From assembly GCF_000340215.1 (NCBI RefSeq), contig NW_006921536.1:5416874-5480873 (forward strand): a DNA stretch of 64,000 bases. The letters run 5' to 3'. This document shows positions 34,255 to 47,567 of this stretch, one piece after another; within the stretch, counting starts at the first letter, position 1; the number at the start of each line of letters is the position of its first letter. The DNA is from Pseudocercospora fijiensis CIRAD86. Taxonomy: Eukaryota; Ascomycota; Dothideomycetes; Mycosphaerellales; Mycosphaerellaceae. The translations under genes were made by a program, and so were the position numbers. The notes below the pieces were generated by a model, which was not told where the DNA came from, searched no databases, and saw only the letters and a program-made list of their open reading frames with translations.

Positions 34255-37200
34255 TATACCCTATTACTTATTTCTTTCTACTACGAGTCGCTAGTCTACT
34301 ATAGTTACCTCTACGGCCCTAGCCGCTATAATTGCCTCCTCGCCCCTACTAGTTGAATTAGTCGATAAGAGCCTAGGTCCGCGTCGCCTTAGCCCGTATA
34401 TCCTAGCGGGTCTGTCGCTTATTCGGATTAGCTATAGGGTTCGTAGGCTGCTTTAAAGAAGATAGCTAAGGAGGCTGTTTCTTAGGGGTACTAAGCTACT
34501 AGGAGTTAACGTTCGGGAGTACTCTACTAGGAGTAGAGACCTTCGAAGCGTAGGTAGCAGGTTTCGCTAAAGGGGCGCTAGACTACCGCTAGTTAGCAGG
34601 AAGGTCTGCCTTACTAGGTTCCTATTAGTATATAAATCCCTAGCCTCCCTAGTTAAACTCCTCCTTAGCGTTAGGCGTAGGCTAATATCGGTAGAAATTA
34701 TCCTAGTTTAGGCGTATATACCGATCTCCGCTATTGTTTAGGATGCAACTCTAGTCTTTTAAAGACTATATAAGGGCCTTAAAGAATGATTTCTCCCCGA
34801 AACGTTCCTACTCGAGGCGAATAACCTTACTTAATATCTTAGAGTATACTAACGCTACATCCTTGCGATACTGCTTTAAATAGTTCTCGAGTATATATAA
34901 GGAGCCTTCTTAGTTAAGGTTACGAAAGAGTCTTCGAATATATTGCTATACTATAGTATCGTCCTACTTTAATCGACCGACGAGGGCTTCCGAGATTAGG
35001 TTGTTATTGCGTAGGCGCACTATAGCCGGGAACGCGTACGGAGGGGTACCGTACTTGTTTGCAAGACTAGAGGGCGAGGTAGGGCTAGGAAGAAGGTCTC
35101 GATAGGTAGCGGCGAGTTCCTAAAACGTACCTCTAGCTTCGCAATCGAGCTTTCTAGTTACTAAGTCGTATCGGTAGAACTAGGGGAGTATAGTTATCCT
35201 CTTAGTGTTCTTCGGTAATGCCTAAGCGCCGTATAGAAGATAGGGAAGGGTTAGGCGTACTCTAAGGGTACCGACCGGGTACTACTCCTAGCCTACATTT
35301 CGACACTTGCCTTTTAGCTCGTTCTTAATAAAGTTATTAAGGGTATTCTCTATCTTAGTGTTTAGGCAATGTGTATTGTAGTTAATAGAGAGAATGTAAC
35401 CCCGAGGGGCGTACGTAGAGCCCTTTTCCTAGCGAAGGGTCTTAAGTTCCTTATACTATTTGTTAAAGACTTCTAGTTAGTAGATCCTAGCGAAGACCTT
35501 TATAGTAGTCTCTACCGTTTTAGGGAGGAAGGATACGGAGCCTTGAACTTGGTTTGTAGCAATGCCTTCTTAGAGATCGAGAGGGTACTAGTTAATATAG
35601 GCAAACTCGGTCGAACCGCCGTTACTAGGTTAAGTTATTTTAGCGTAGTACGGGTAGGAGATTAGGTTAAGAGCGTAATTAGGGCGGGTAAGGCCGTAGA
35701 GGAGCTAGTAGACAGGGTCTCCTCGGTAGATCTGCTAGAACCTAGAATAGAAGGCGGTTCGAAGCTAACCCTTATTCGAGACTCCGTTAACTAAACGCTA
35801 ATACTAAAGGTATATTGCAGCCTCTAGCTTAAACTAGTTAGAGAGGGATATCTTTCCGAAGGGTAGAGGGGCCGCGGCGACTTCGACTTTCTTATTATTA
35901 CACTAACTAAAGACGGCCGCTCTATATAGTTTAGTAGAGCCTTTGTCGCTCGTAATGCTATCTAAGGTAATAGTACTATCTCTTGCCTAGGTATCCTAGC
36001 TAGCCTTTATTATTACTCCTATACGGGAGAAGGCCTTACGAATCTTAGTAGCAATCGCTAGGGTAACGCGTTTAATAGTTAAAGGGTTGTATGTCTTGCT
36101 CTCGTAACTATAGGCCTTAGGGAAAAAGCGATATAGTCTAAGGTAGTCGCTAGGGATAGGAGGACGGCGAGTCTTCCGAAATAGGTTAGGTCTCTTAGTT
36201 CGAAGGCGGAGTAGGTCGTTCCGGTACTTATATCTAGGGCTACTTAAGGTTTCTATTATCTGCTCTTAACCGACCTTTCCTCGAAACCTAACTACTATCC
36301 TAAACAGGTAGCGGGTATAAGTATAATAAGGCGGGTAAGGGGCAGTTACAATAAGGGCAATTGCTCTTCCTTACGTAGCGTTATTAGATTTACTATCGTA
36401 CTATATTAAAGCACTACGGTCGGCTTCCGAGAATCTATTATAGCTATAGTAGGCTAGGCTATTTCTAATTTAAGTGTCCTTATCGGGGGTTAGTTCCTTA
36501 TAGTATACAGTACCTCCCCGCTTAGGTTCTAAGGCATTAAGGTCGTCGGTTAGGTTCTCCTCGAGGGGTATAGCAAGATCTCTACTCGGCTTATTAAGTC
36601 TATTCGATCTACGGGTCCTTCCTAGAGGGGGGATAGGCGTAGTAGTTCGAATTCGACGAGCAGGCGGAGCCCCTAGAGCAAGGCTGTTATTACTACTCCT
36701 ACTACTAGTCCGATCGGGCAGCGAAGAAGAGTTTTCGACTAGGAGATTAGGGCGAGTCGTATTACGTTATAGAGGCGTATTTTAGCGAAAGCCGATAGGC
36801 TAAGTAGGGCGAGCGGGCGATAGCTACTAGCTATCCTATCTAGCTAGAGGGTCGCTAGCCGGGTTATATACAACTAGTAATCTAACAGGTATACTAATTC
36901 GCTTATATATACCTATACGGGATCGAGGGACATTAAGCCCTAGGGTCCTAGAAGTAGTACCTTCAATATAGCTACTTAGCGGTCTCGAAAAAGGGCGCCC
37001 GTCGGGAGTAATAGCAATAATAGGAGGGCCTTCGTATTGGCTAATTCGAATACTAACAGCCTTAAGCTTCGCCTTACTAGCCTCCGATCTCTAAAAGAAG
37101 AATTTATTCTTACCCTCCTTACGAGTATCGTCCTCCTTATCTACTGCGCAGTCCTTAGCAGTAATAGTAACGGTATTAACATCTACCCGTCCCTATCTCG

Positions 37201-38310
37201 CCTTAAGCGTTCGGCGGTATAAGTAATTGCTTAGGATGCGAAGAACAAGCTAAATTTCGGAAACCTAGCTAGCGTCCTTAAAGTTTACGTAGTTGTTAAG
37301 CTTTCTATCCTTCTATAGCCTAAAGACTCGAGCTATTTCCTTCGCGGTATTACCTCGGACATTGTAGAGGTCTAGGTAGTTCCTAAAGAATATAGGACTA
37401 TTAGTAATATCGTTCTTACGGCGATCTTCCGTAGCCTTCCTACGAGTAGCGGCGGCTTATAGGGTAGCAAATTCGTTACCTATATACTACTCGAGGGCCT
37501 ATACTATAGTAGATCCTCGGGTACGAAGAACATCTCCTATTTCTTTCGGCAGTCCTTTAAAGAGCGCCTCCTTAAGCCGATAACAGGTTAGCTCGGTGCC
37601 TTTAATAAAGTTGTTAACGCTTCCTAGGTTGTCGTAGATTATGTCTACTTTAGTTTAGCGGGATAGGTTAGCGGATTAAAGATATTGCACCTATTCGAGT
37701 AGGGTATTGTAATTGCTTAGTCGCTAGTCGGAAGGAAGGTAGGAAATGCCGCTATAGGCTACGCTCGTAATAAGGTCTCGACTAGAGGCTTCTACTATTA
37801 CGCGCTTACGAGGCGGTAGAGGGGGTTTTGTATATCGGGTCGCGTAGAGGAGGTAGGGGTTTGTCGGTTTTTAATAGTTAATTAAGGAGGGTAGTGTTTA
37901 CTATAAGCGCCTATCGCTTTGTCGAGGGAAGGGCGGTATAGGTATATTTGTTTATAAAGAAGTTTAGGCGCGAGAAAGATCGCCTTTTTATCGTAGCAAG
38001 GGCGCGGGTACGCGGGAAGGGACGGGAGGCACCTACCTTGCGCGTATACGCGCGTTTGTATATAAATCCGAAAGTAAGGCACATGTCCTAAAGGAAGTAA
38101 AGGGTTAGTAGCGGGTAGCGGCGATATTTCTAAAGGCCTAGGTAATTCGCGTAGTAGCGAGATTCGAGGGCGTAGGACTAGAGTACTTAGATCTAGGGAG
38201 TCAAGTATTATATAGCGTACTAACCCCTCCGCTTCAACCCCTACCGTATTAAGGCATAGTAACAAGGGCTCCTCCGGGCAGTATAGGGATAGTAGTAGTA
38301 GTCGCAATAT
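34255..38310 (-). pseudogene. block 3: unknown third protein of the 14.1-kb retroelement
   Basis: The minus strand from about 37870 to 34600 reads as one long frame of some 1100 codons if TAG is taken as former Trp/Gln. It starts with a PRKRVIVEASSRDLI-like piece. It includes NFIKGTELTCYRLKEALFKG (37.55 kb), an Arg/Lys-rich section (36.2-36.9 kb) and a Trp/Tyr-rich section (35.3-35.9 kb; GDPVYWLLYGLTRPNYALN with the Trp now TAG). I see no RT, integrase, protease, chromodomain or clear membrane segments. The first part has a faint gag-like feel. Gypsy elements normally end soon after integrase, so 4 kb here is unusual. It could be an env-position gene, a duplicated gag or a captured gene. Confidence 0.5.
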
Positions 38311-38313
38311 ATC

Positions 38314-38328
38314 CTAGCTAGCTAGCTA
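38314..38328. repeat. CTAG box 2 (between blocks 2 and 3)
   Basis: CTAGCTAGCTAGCTA; minus-strand context CTATAGTAGCTAGC...TAGGATATA. Confidence 0.85.
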
Positions 38329-38339
38329 CTATAGGCGGG

Positions 38340-41300
38340 AGCTCCCGGGATTCTTAGAAATCTCGATATATCGGCCGGCGTAGGCTATAGAAATAATATA
38401 AAGGAAAGGGTTTCGAACAAAGGAAATTTTTAAGGTTAGGTAAGGTTTTCCTAGGCTCACTCCGTAGAGTAGGCTTCGGTTTTAGTAAGCTAGGCGCGAC
38501 GTAGAGCTTCTAGCAGGTCCCTTTTTGCCGAGTTAAAATTATTTACTCGCTCTACGGGTAGGTAGGTACTTAGACTACCCCGGGGAGCAGGTCTAGGGAT
38601 ATTATTAAGGATAGGGGCTCCTTACTAAAGCCCCTACCCTCGTCGGTAGTAGTGTAAAGGAAAAGAAGCAACGATAGGGCTCTAGTAGTAGTACTCTATC
38701 TAGCTACTAATGTATAAAGGGACAATCGATCCTAGTATACGTCGATAATCCGTTTAAATACGCGAATAAGGGTACTAGCGAGTAAAAAATTCGGTATAAA
38801 GCGAGTAAATAGGAGCAAAAGGGGAGGCTATACGCGAGTAGTTGTAGGTTTATCGGGCCTACTAAGGTAGTAGTAGTCTATTTTCGTTGTATTCTATAGC
38901 CTACTCCGCTTCTAAGGGTTCGTTAAAAGCTCCGGGGTTTAAGCCTAGGCCCTTAGAGTTAGCGGTGCCGCGGAGCTCCTCTTGTTCGATCTAGGTAAGC
39001 CGAAGCCTATCTCGTATTCTTATTAAGGACAGCCTATATTCGTTGTCTCCCTAGTTCGCAATGTTGTCTATAGCCTCCTAGGCGAGAAATCTAATACCTC
39101 GCCGCCTATATAGGTTAGTATATACTAGGGCAGCAAGGCTAGTCTCTACTAGGGCCTTAAGGAGATATAGGTTGTATTCGAACTTCAATATATTTATCTC
39201 GTCGTAGACCTAGACTCTTTAGGTCGTCTACTAGCTAGGGTCTCGCTATAGTGCTAGTCGAAAGCTAGGGTCCTAGGTAAGCCTCGGAAGAGCGCTAACG
39301 TAGTAGGCTTGTTCGTATAGATCCTACCTTCTATATAGAATTGCTATCTAGCCGAATCTATAGTGTTAAGCTAAAGGCTAGGTTACCCCTCCCTAGGTAA
39401 ATAGGGCTAGGTAGTTAAAAGCTAGAAAACTATTAGGTTCGGTCGAGCTATTAAAGAAGAGATAGTTATTCGAGTAATCTTCTATAAGGGGTACGCTAAG
39501 AAGGTCCCGTATTAGGTTATTAATCTAAGAGATAGGATCAACTTTAGGGTCGACTCGGTATATAGCTATAGTATAGGCTTAAAAGGCTCGCCTTTGCTCC
39601 TCCTTAGGAAGGGATGTAATCGTATAGACGTCTATATCCCTTTCTTTACCGGACTTAGTATTAGACTAGCTATCGTCCCTAGACTCGGAGGACTTAGACT
39701 AGCTATCTCTATCTGCCTCGACTTCTTTATTAATAGGTTCGTTGTTCGTCGTAGTAGCGTTTTTACCCGAGATCCGGTTAGGTCGGAATAGAGGTACTTC
39801 CTTTAGTCGATCGCGTAGAAAGGTAATAGCTAGATTAGCCCTATCGAGTTCCGTAAGGTAGTACGAGGTCCTAGAGGTAGTAATCCCCGTAATACGAAAA
39901 GGGCCCTTCTAGCGAAAGGTAAGCTTACTAGACCTCGAGTGCTCGATTTCGCTCCTAGTAATAAGCATAAGGGACCTAATCTTAAGGGGAGCGTTAGATA
40001 CTGCTCCCTTCTCGTCGTGCTAGCGAGTATTCTCCTCGCGAGTCCTCTTTAGCCGAAGGGCCGCCTCTTCGTTGTCGTTAGGCACATATACTAGTTATTA
40101 AGTACGGTATATAAGTAGCGAGGCAGTGTCGCGTATAGTATCCTAATTAACCTTTTAGAAGGTTCGGTAGACATTCTCGATAGGAAGGATAACGTCGGCC
40201 CCTCTATATATAACTTTAGTAGGCGTTTTTCTAGTCGTTCGTCGGTATGTCGTTCGGTCGGCCTATAGGACAGGTAGGACGTATTTTCTCTAACCATTTA
40301 TAGTGCCGTTCGTTAGTTTAGAAAGGGTAGCTAGGATAGGTCGGTTTCTAACCTCGATTTAACTATTTGCCTTCGGATAGTATAGGGAAATCCGTACCCG
40401 GTACGTAGCTATTCGCTTAAGCAATTCCTTAGTGTCCTTCCGATTCTTAGATCCGTTATCTATAACGAATTCATCCGGACAGCTATATCGGCAATAGACT
40501 TCTTCGTATAGGAACTTAGCTATTTACTATATACTAACCGACTTGCCCGAGCAGTTGAATATCCTCCCCTCTACCTAGCCGCTAACAACCTTACGCGCTA
40601 AGGCAATAGACCCCTTATTGTCGATATAAAGTATATCGGCAACCTAGCGACGGCTAATAACTCGAATATAGATAGGGTAAAGCGTCCTAGCAATCTTGTA
40701 TCCTTCTCGTATCCGGTATATACGATAGGACCGAACCTATATAGCGATTTGGGACTACATTCTATACTAGAAGTATCTTTTCGAGGCTAGATAGTACACT
40801 ACCTCCCGGCCTTTATAGCTATAATCCTCGTAAAGCGATTAGATAATTTCCTCCCTAGCCTTTTCGCTATTAATTACTCGTTAAAGGGGACAATTCGGAT
40901 AACGCTAGTAGAAAAGGAGCCGATCCTTAATAATGTACTTCTAGGCAGTACGTCGAACCCTTCGGGCTTCGCTTCGAGAGATACCTTACGGAAAGCGAAG
41001 GGTCGATTTAAAGTATCCGATAAGAAGCGATTCTCGAGACTAGTATTCGTCCTCGTTAAAGAAACTAGACTTAGCTAAGGGATCGATAGGCTTAGACTAT
41101 ACTATGCTATAAAAGAAGTCGTTGTCGATTATATTATCGTCGTCGACCTAGTTATCTCGTTCGACGATATCCTCTTTAGTAGGGTTACGACGGGATAGAC
41201 TATTAGCCGCAGAGTGTTTTCGCCCGGGGATATACTTAACTTCGAAGTCGAACAGTCGGATCTAGGCTACCTAGCGAGCTATTATAGAGTTAGGGAGGTC

Positions 41301-43360
41301 CGAGGCGGATTTGTTAAGCTAGTAGATAAGGGTAGCAGTATCGATTTCGATCCGAAAGTACTACCTAACGAGATACTTCTTAAACTTCTTTAGTAGTTTA
41401 AGTACGGCAAGGCACTCTCGTTTGCTAGCATTATATCGGGCTTTACTTTCGGTCTAAAGGCCGCTTTCGTACCGAATAGGGTAACGCTTCTTTATATTGT
41501 CCCTTTCGCACTAGTTTAGGCTACTACTATATCCGGATCCACTCGCGTCTAATAGAAGGATAATTAACCTAGCACCCTTAGTATAATCGATCGAGACAAG
41601 AGTAGGGGTAGTAGTTAGCGCAGCCTTTAAGGTATCTATAGCGACTTGCTAATCCGGTCTCTATAAGAATTCGATATCGGCCTTTAGGAGGTAGAAGAGT
41701 AGTCTTACTATCGTTGCGAAGCCCTCGATCTAGATATAGTAGTAGATACAAACCCTAAGGAAGGCCCGTACGCTAGACTAGTTCTTAGGTATTAGCTATG
41801 CGACAATCTTTGCAACTTTCTCTATATTAGGGTGTCTTCCGGAAATATTAATAACGTAGCCGATATATTTTAGCTTTTTATAGAGGAACTAAGATTTCAG
41901 ACCTAAAATAGCATACCTAGCACGCTTAATGTCTATAAGAATACTATCTATCTATTGAATGTACTTAGTAACGAATCTTCTTAGGCTAGGTTCGACCTCT
42001 TTATTATTATATCGGGTCTTCGGGCCCTTAATACTAATGTCGTCGACAAACGGCCTCGTATAGTAGGAAATGTAGTTAAAAAGGATTCTTATTACTACTC
42101 GGACAAACTAGGCAACGGAGTTTGTCGCTCCTTGCGGAAGGGTAGTTATTCGTATAAGGCTAAGCGGGGTATTAAAGGCAGTTATATCTCGATCGGCCTC
42201 GTAAAGCGGGACTTAGTCGTATCCGGAAAAGAAATCGATTAGGGACGAGATAGTATAGTTAGCAAAATCCTCGGTAAAGCTGTTAGTATTAGGAGGGAGG
42301 TTTCCGTCCTATATTATATAGCGGTTTAGCTCTATAGCAGCGTTAATTAGGCGATATTTCTTAGTTCCTTTCTTCTAAACTAAGAACTATAGGTTCCGGT
42401 ATACTCCTTCGCTAACTTTAAGTACCCTATTCGCAATTCGTTCTCGGATCATTTCTTCTACAATGTTTACTAGGCTAGGCTAGAGGCGGAAGGTTAGTTT
42501 TCTCTAGGGTTTATAAGGAATTGTTCGGATCCGTTAGGGAGGTACTATATCCGCGTCGACTCTTCTAATTTCGGCAAAGCTCTAGGTAAGGGCTTTTTCC
42601 CTATTATAAAGCATTTTATAGAATAGATCTAGCTCCTTAGGAAGAAGTTCCATTCTAATAAGAAGCTTTGCTTTCCTTTCCTTAGTTAGGCGCGAGCTAC
42701 GTAGTATGTCTAAGAACTTCTTAATTAGGTACTTCTAGTTATATAGTCCGGTTCTAGGCGGAAGCAACGCTTCTCGAGCAAGCCGTTTCTTTTTCTAGTA
42801 AGGGTTACTACCGGTCGTCACACTCCCGGTTATCGTAGTACTAGCTTCTATAGGTCTTACTTTGTCTGCCTTTTTCTTGTATATGCTATAAACTCCGACC
42901 GTACGGCTAGTATCCGAATCTTCCTTAAGCATCCTCTTAATAGATAGTAGCTAGGTAGGGAACCTTCGAAAGCTCTAAAACCTATAGTGCCGCTTATACT
43001 AGTTACAAAATCTATTCGCCTCCGACTATTAAAGGATTGTCGCCTAGTCGTTACGAGTTATAGGCTCGAGAATCGCCTCCGTACGCCCGAGCTAGGTAAG
43101 GCTATTCGTCGGGCATAGCTAGGAAGAATCTTCGAGAAAGGACTAGCGTTATATAGCTAGGACCGATACGTCGTCGTATACCCGCTCCTAGATATAGTGC
43201 CTAGCTAGGCGGCTTTTATATAGGGTGCTACTAGAAGGCAATTACGGGGACGCGGGAATGCCGGGGCCGCCGGGAATACCGGGACAAGCCGGGGCTAGTC
43301 TAAGCGAGGTCGGAAAAGATAGTAGGAGCAGGGGCGGGCCGGCTACCGGACTAATTAATA
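38340..43360 (-). pseudogene. block 2: RT, RNase H and integrase of the 14.1-kb retroelement
   Basis: RT lies at about 42430-41900. It reads KKYRLINAAIELNR, then SLIDFFSGYD, TTLPQGATNSVA and an intact FVDDI (42033-42058). RNase H is expected at about 41700-41150. Integrase shows DEFVIDNGSKNRKDT at about 40480-40415, where the usual DNGSEN has Glu changed to Lys by a RIP-type transition. This RT-RH-IN order is that of Ty3/Gypsy. After integrase, 1.5 kb of frame remains without a recognised domain. RIP stops are frequent. Confidence 0.8.
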
Positions 43361-43364
43361 TACC

Positions 43365-43381
43365 CTAGCTAGCTAGCTAGC
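43365..43381. repeat. CTAG box 3 (between blocks 1 and 2)
   Basis: CTAGCTAGCTAGCTAGC; minus-strand context GTATGCTAGC...TAGGGTATA. Confidence 0.85.
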
Positions 43382-43399
43382 ATACCCTAGGGTTACTAT

Positions 43400-46300
43400 C
43401 CTTTTTGCTATATAGCCCCGCAACAACATTTCTTATTAAATAATAGGTCGTAACGGTACGTATAATATCCCTACCTAGTGGTTTCGAAAAAGGGGCAGAC
43501 TCGACGCTAGTTTCTCGTCCGCTACCTAGTTTTTTAACTGCTAGGTGTTATTGCGACTAAGGAGCTCCTTAAGTAGGATACAATTCTTAGAGCTAGCAAG
43601 GGTAGTAAAGGTAGTAGAGCGGCCCCCGCGCGTAGAAATAGTTCCTTCCTAGGAGCCGTCGTCTATATTTCGAGCGACAAGGCGGTTCTTACGAGCCTAC
43701 GGGCGACTAAGAATAATAGGGAGGTCGTTATCCCCTAAGGGTATAATAAGGAAGTCGGTTTTATACTCGACATTAAAGGTAGAGATAGGAACGGAAGTGC
43801 TAATACCGATAAATTTAGCCCTTCCTCTAGCTCCTCGTATGTTTAGAATAAGACCCTTTAATAGAGCAAGGCTAGCTCGCTATAGGAACTTCGCGTTTAG
43901 TATGTTCCCCTCGGAGCCTTTATTAATAAGAGCGCGGATCTTAAGGCACCTATTAATAGTAATAGTAATATACGGACTAGGAATAAGGGCGAAGTTGTCG
44001 TTAACCGATAAGAGGCGAATCTAGCTAGGGTCGATATAGAGCATCTCGTTAGGCAGAGCATCTACTCCGGATAAAATAACCTATACTACGTAGTAGTCAA
44101 GTCTGTTCCTCCGGCTAATCGAATTAGGGTCCCGGACAACCTCTTCGTTAGTAGCCTCGTATTCCTCGTAGCTTTCTTCCTCGTCGAGGCTAGTAAAGAA
44201 TTCCCGGGCGGAGGTAAGGACTAGAATAGGGTAGTCTTTAGGCCGCCTAGGTCTACCTTTCCTAGCAGCTAAGGTAGCTACCCTACCTACTATTTCTATA
44301 ATCTAGTAGGGGATCTTGTCGGTTTCATCCTTTTCTAGCTCCCGAATCCTTATAGTAAGCGCGTTGTCGTTTAGCTAGCGTATAACGAGCTTTTAACACT
44401 CCGGAATATAGGCGAGGGCCTTAGCATTACTAAGCTACATACCGTTCCTACTAAGGAATTTCTTTACCTAAAAGTCGGGGTCCTTATAGTGTTTCTAAAG
44501 ATTCTTTATAATATTAGTTGTCTTAGGCTCTTTTCGCGTAGCTCTCTACCGGCTCGGAGGGTTTACCCCCTTCGATAGTTCTTTAGCGGCAGGCTTTAGG
44601 GTAGGCGGTAGTACGTTATCTATTTCCTAATCCCTATCCTTAGGTAGGCTAGCGTCACTATTTAAGGATTTAGTAGTAGGCTGCCTATAGGTACTAGAAG
44701 GGCTAGTAGTAGGGGTTCTACGACTAACCGTTTCCTTAGACTAAGCTCTTGCTCCTAGAGGTAGTAGGCTCGGGGACCTTTGAGTAGTTCTTCGAGGCTA
44801 GGTTTGTTTACGAATTGCTTCTTCTACCTCGCGAACGCTAAGCCCTTAAACTACGTTGCAAATGCCCTTAGTCTTCGTAGCACCTTTCTACTTAGTAGTA
44901 GCTTTCCGGATCCGATTTGTGTCGGCAATAGCGGTAACGGGAAGACTATTCCTAAGCGGTGTATCCTAGCTACGAGTATAGGCAAGGGTATCTACAACTA
45001 TAGCCGCCTCGTAGTCGCTAAAATCTAGCTCTTTATCGGCCTCCTCGACTATACTTAGATCGTAGGGCCTTTAGTATAGCATAACCCGCCTAGTAGTAGT
45101 AGGGGCAGTAGTAGGGGTAGGAAGGCCGTTTCGAGCATCGTTTAAAGCGATCCCTCCGTAGGGATTTCCTAGAGACCTTAAAGGTAGAGGGGGAAGAGTA
45201 GAAGGAATTATCGGAGCTAGGGCTTAAGGAGTCGGAACTCGAGGGCCTAGTTAAGCTACAGCACTAGGGGCTATAGTTCGCCTTAGTTGCTAAGAAGGAT
45301 AGTTGAATTGTTTTCGAAGGGCTTCTATTCTAAATTTAGGTAGGAAAACAATCTCCTACTAGTAATAGGCCTCGAGGAGAGGAAGCATAATAGCGAGCTT
45401 TAGGAGGGTAGGACTGTTACGGAAGCGGAATAGGGTAGCGTATAGTATACCTAGGGGCCCGAAGTACTACGCACGGTCCCGAATATAGCAGAACCCTTAA
45501 TCTTATATATACCGGTAGGGCCTATAGTTTAGACGAAGGTAGCCTTCAGCTCCGCAATAGTAATAGCGACCCTCTATACTAGGGATAAATTAAAAGGTAA
45601 AGGCGTCGAAGGTTAGCCCTTATGTAAACTAGTTGTTATATATCTGAGTTATAGGGGTATTGTCGCTTTAAAGGGGATAGAGGCGCTATAGGGTATACGA
45701 ATCGGTATTAGTATTAACCGGACCTATAGTAGGGCCCCTCTAATTGTCTCGGGAGAGGACGTGAAGTTTCAGTTCTTAGAACTGCTTAATAAGGTCGTCG
45801 ATACCGGGGTCCGTAACTAGCTTAAGGGCTACCCCCTATCGCTAGACATCTAGGGTAGGGCGTATGCTTAGCATTCTTTTCTTAACTGTCTCTCGCAGTT
45901 CTTTTAAATAGCTACTATCGTTACTAGTAAGGAGCGAGAAGCCCTATCGGCTACGAGCTAGGTCGTACCTAGTACGATAAATCTGTTCGAAGTCGGTATA
46001 GGATTCCTTATCGTAAGGGTAGATGCTACATTTTTCGTAGATCCGAGGCATAATAGTAGGCATAGAACCTCCTAAGCCCTTTAGAAACAGACGGCTCCTC
46101 GTAACATTGTTAAGAAGCCTCCTTAGTATCCCTTTAGCGATGCTATAGAAGTCCTAGCAAAAGCGAAGGGCATTACTCTTAGCTGTTTGTCTAGTATATA
46201 GCTGCTTAAGGTACTCGCGGGAGTTTAGCCGAACCGCGACATCCTAGTTAGCAAACTCGCGCTTAAACTTCTTTAAGAAGGCTTCCTATATAAGAGGCTT

Positions 46301-47030
46301 ACTACCTAGGAGCCGAGCAACTCGGGGTCGGATACTAGTTTCACAATTGGCTATAAGGAGCTTCACCGTAGTAGCCGTTTCGGCCCTTAGATAGTATCGC
46401 TTAAGGATAGTAGAAAACCTTTTAACAAAGTTAGTAGCGTTTTCTCTAGTAAAGAGGGGGTTTTTAACGGTCCCTAGGAGGGGTATCTACGGCTTCAAGT
46501 CCGAGAAGGCCTAAAGAAGACCTTAGAGAAGTTGAGGGGATAGCCCTCCGGTTACCTAGATAGGCTGCTAGGGAACTTCTCGAGTACTACCCTCCTAGGC
46601 AGTGCCTCCTTAAGTCGCTTCTCTATTTTCTATACTAGTATCCTTATCGCTTCCCGAGGCCGTAGTCCTCTCGGCATCCGAGTTAGTATCGAAGTAGTTG
46701 CGAATAAAGTTTAGTAGTAGGTCTCGGTAGGTACCGGTATTAGAGGGGGCCTACAAAGGCGGCTCCGCCGGGGTAGGGTTGTTATTGTTTTCTTAGGAGC
46801 TTATTTCGTCGATAGAATAAACAATTTATAGAAGACGATAAACGATTAGAATAAATAGGAAGGATATAGTATCGATAAAATTAGATAGGTTGCTAGTTGT
46901 GCTTAAGGTAAGGAGGGAGCATAGACGGGCTATAGCGTACTTTGTAGTACGTATCGCGTCTATATTCTCGAAGTAAGGGGAGGGTAGGCGGTAGTCCGCA
47001 TATATATAGAATAAAGGGGGCGGCGAATGT
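43400..47030 (-). pseudogene. block 1: gag and protease of the 14.1-kb retroelement
   Basis: A capsid-like stretch lies at about 46480-46200 (NPLFTRENATNFVKRFSTIL, then a SREYLKQ helix). Near 43940-43900 is a retropepsin site, ALINKGSEGNIL, where ALIDTGSE is typical; the Asp to Asn change is RIP-like. Downstream is the flap-like region PLGDNDLPIIL. The protease therefore seems to be at the end of the gag block and not in pol. Confidence 0.65.
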
Positions 47031-47033
47031 TAC

Positions 47034-47049
47034 CTAGCTAGCTAGCTAG
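47034..47049. repeat. CTAG box 4 (5' of block 1)
   Basis: CTAGCTAGCTAGCTAG; minus-strand context GTATACTAGC...TAGGTAACA, at the end of the 0.5-kb leader. Confidence 0.85.
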
Positions 47050-47339
47050 TATACCTGCTACACCCGTTCTAGGCCCCCTTTGTTCCTCTTTTATTAATTT
47101 CTATTGCCTCGTAGTATGCCGATTACGGCACCGCGGAAGGGTCGTAATAGCCCGGAAGGAGGTTTTAAGTTAGGCTCGCGCCGATTAGCGGAAGGGATAG
47201 GGGGCTATCGACTTTTCGGGGTTCTTCGTATCCCTATCTCTAGTTTCTTGTAGCGGGCTCTTAGGTTTCTTTCTATATAGGTCGTTTCTTATAAGGTCCC
47301 GCCTGCTACAGACAGGTAGGGAGTCGTAACATTCGTAAA

Positions 47340-47405
47340 CAGTGTTTCCTTTTACTTTAAGTCGGTAACGGTATTCCTTTTACTTTAAGTCGGTAACGGT
47401 TTATT
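47340..47405. repeat. tandem duplication in the retroelement leader
   Basis: Two adjacent copies of a unit of about 27 bp containing TTTACTTTAAGTCGGTAACG. It lies 170 bases inside the 5' LTR. Confidence 0.85.
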
Positions 47406-47567
47406 AGTAGTAGGACGTCTCGATACTACTAAGGTCTCTTTAGCGGTAGTATTATATTAGTAGTGTAGTCCTCGCTCTAGGCGAAGGCTATAAACGTTTC
47501 TTCTTAACTATATATATACCTGCACCTTTAAATGAATAAAGATAGCCCTACCTTCGGCTCTAGAAAA

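Noticed and set aside
37882..38307. 141-codon minus-strand frame as a gene
   Set aside because: Leu-rich composition follows from RIP-mutated DNA; the frame with decayed homology-like content in this block is different.
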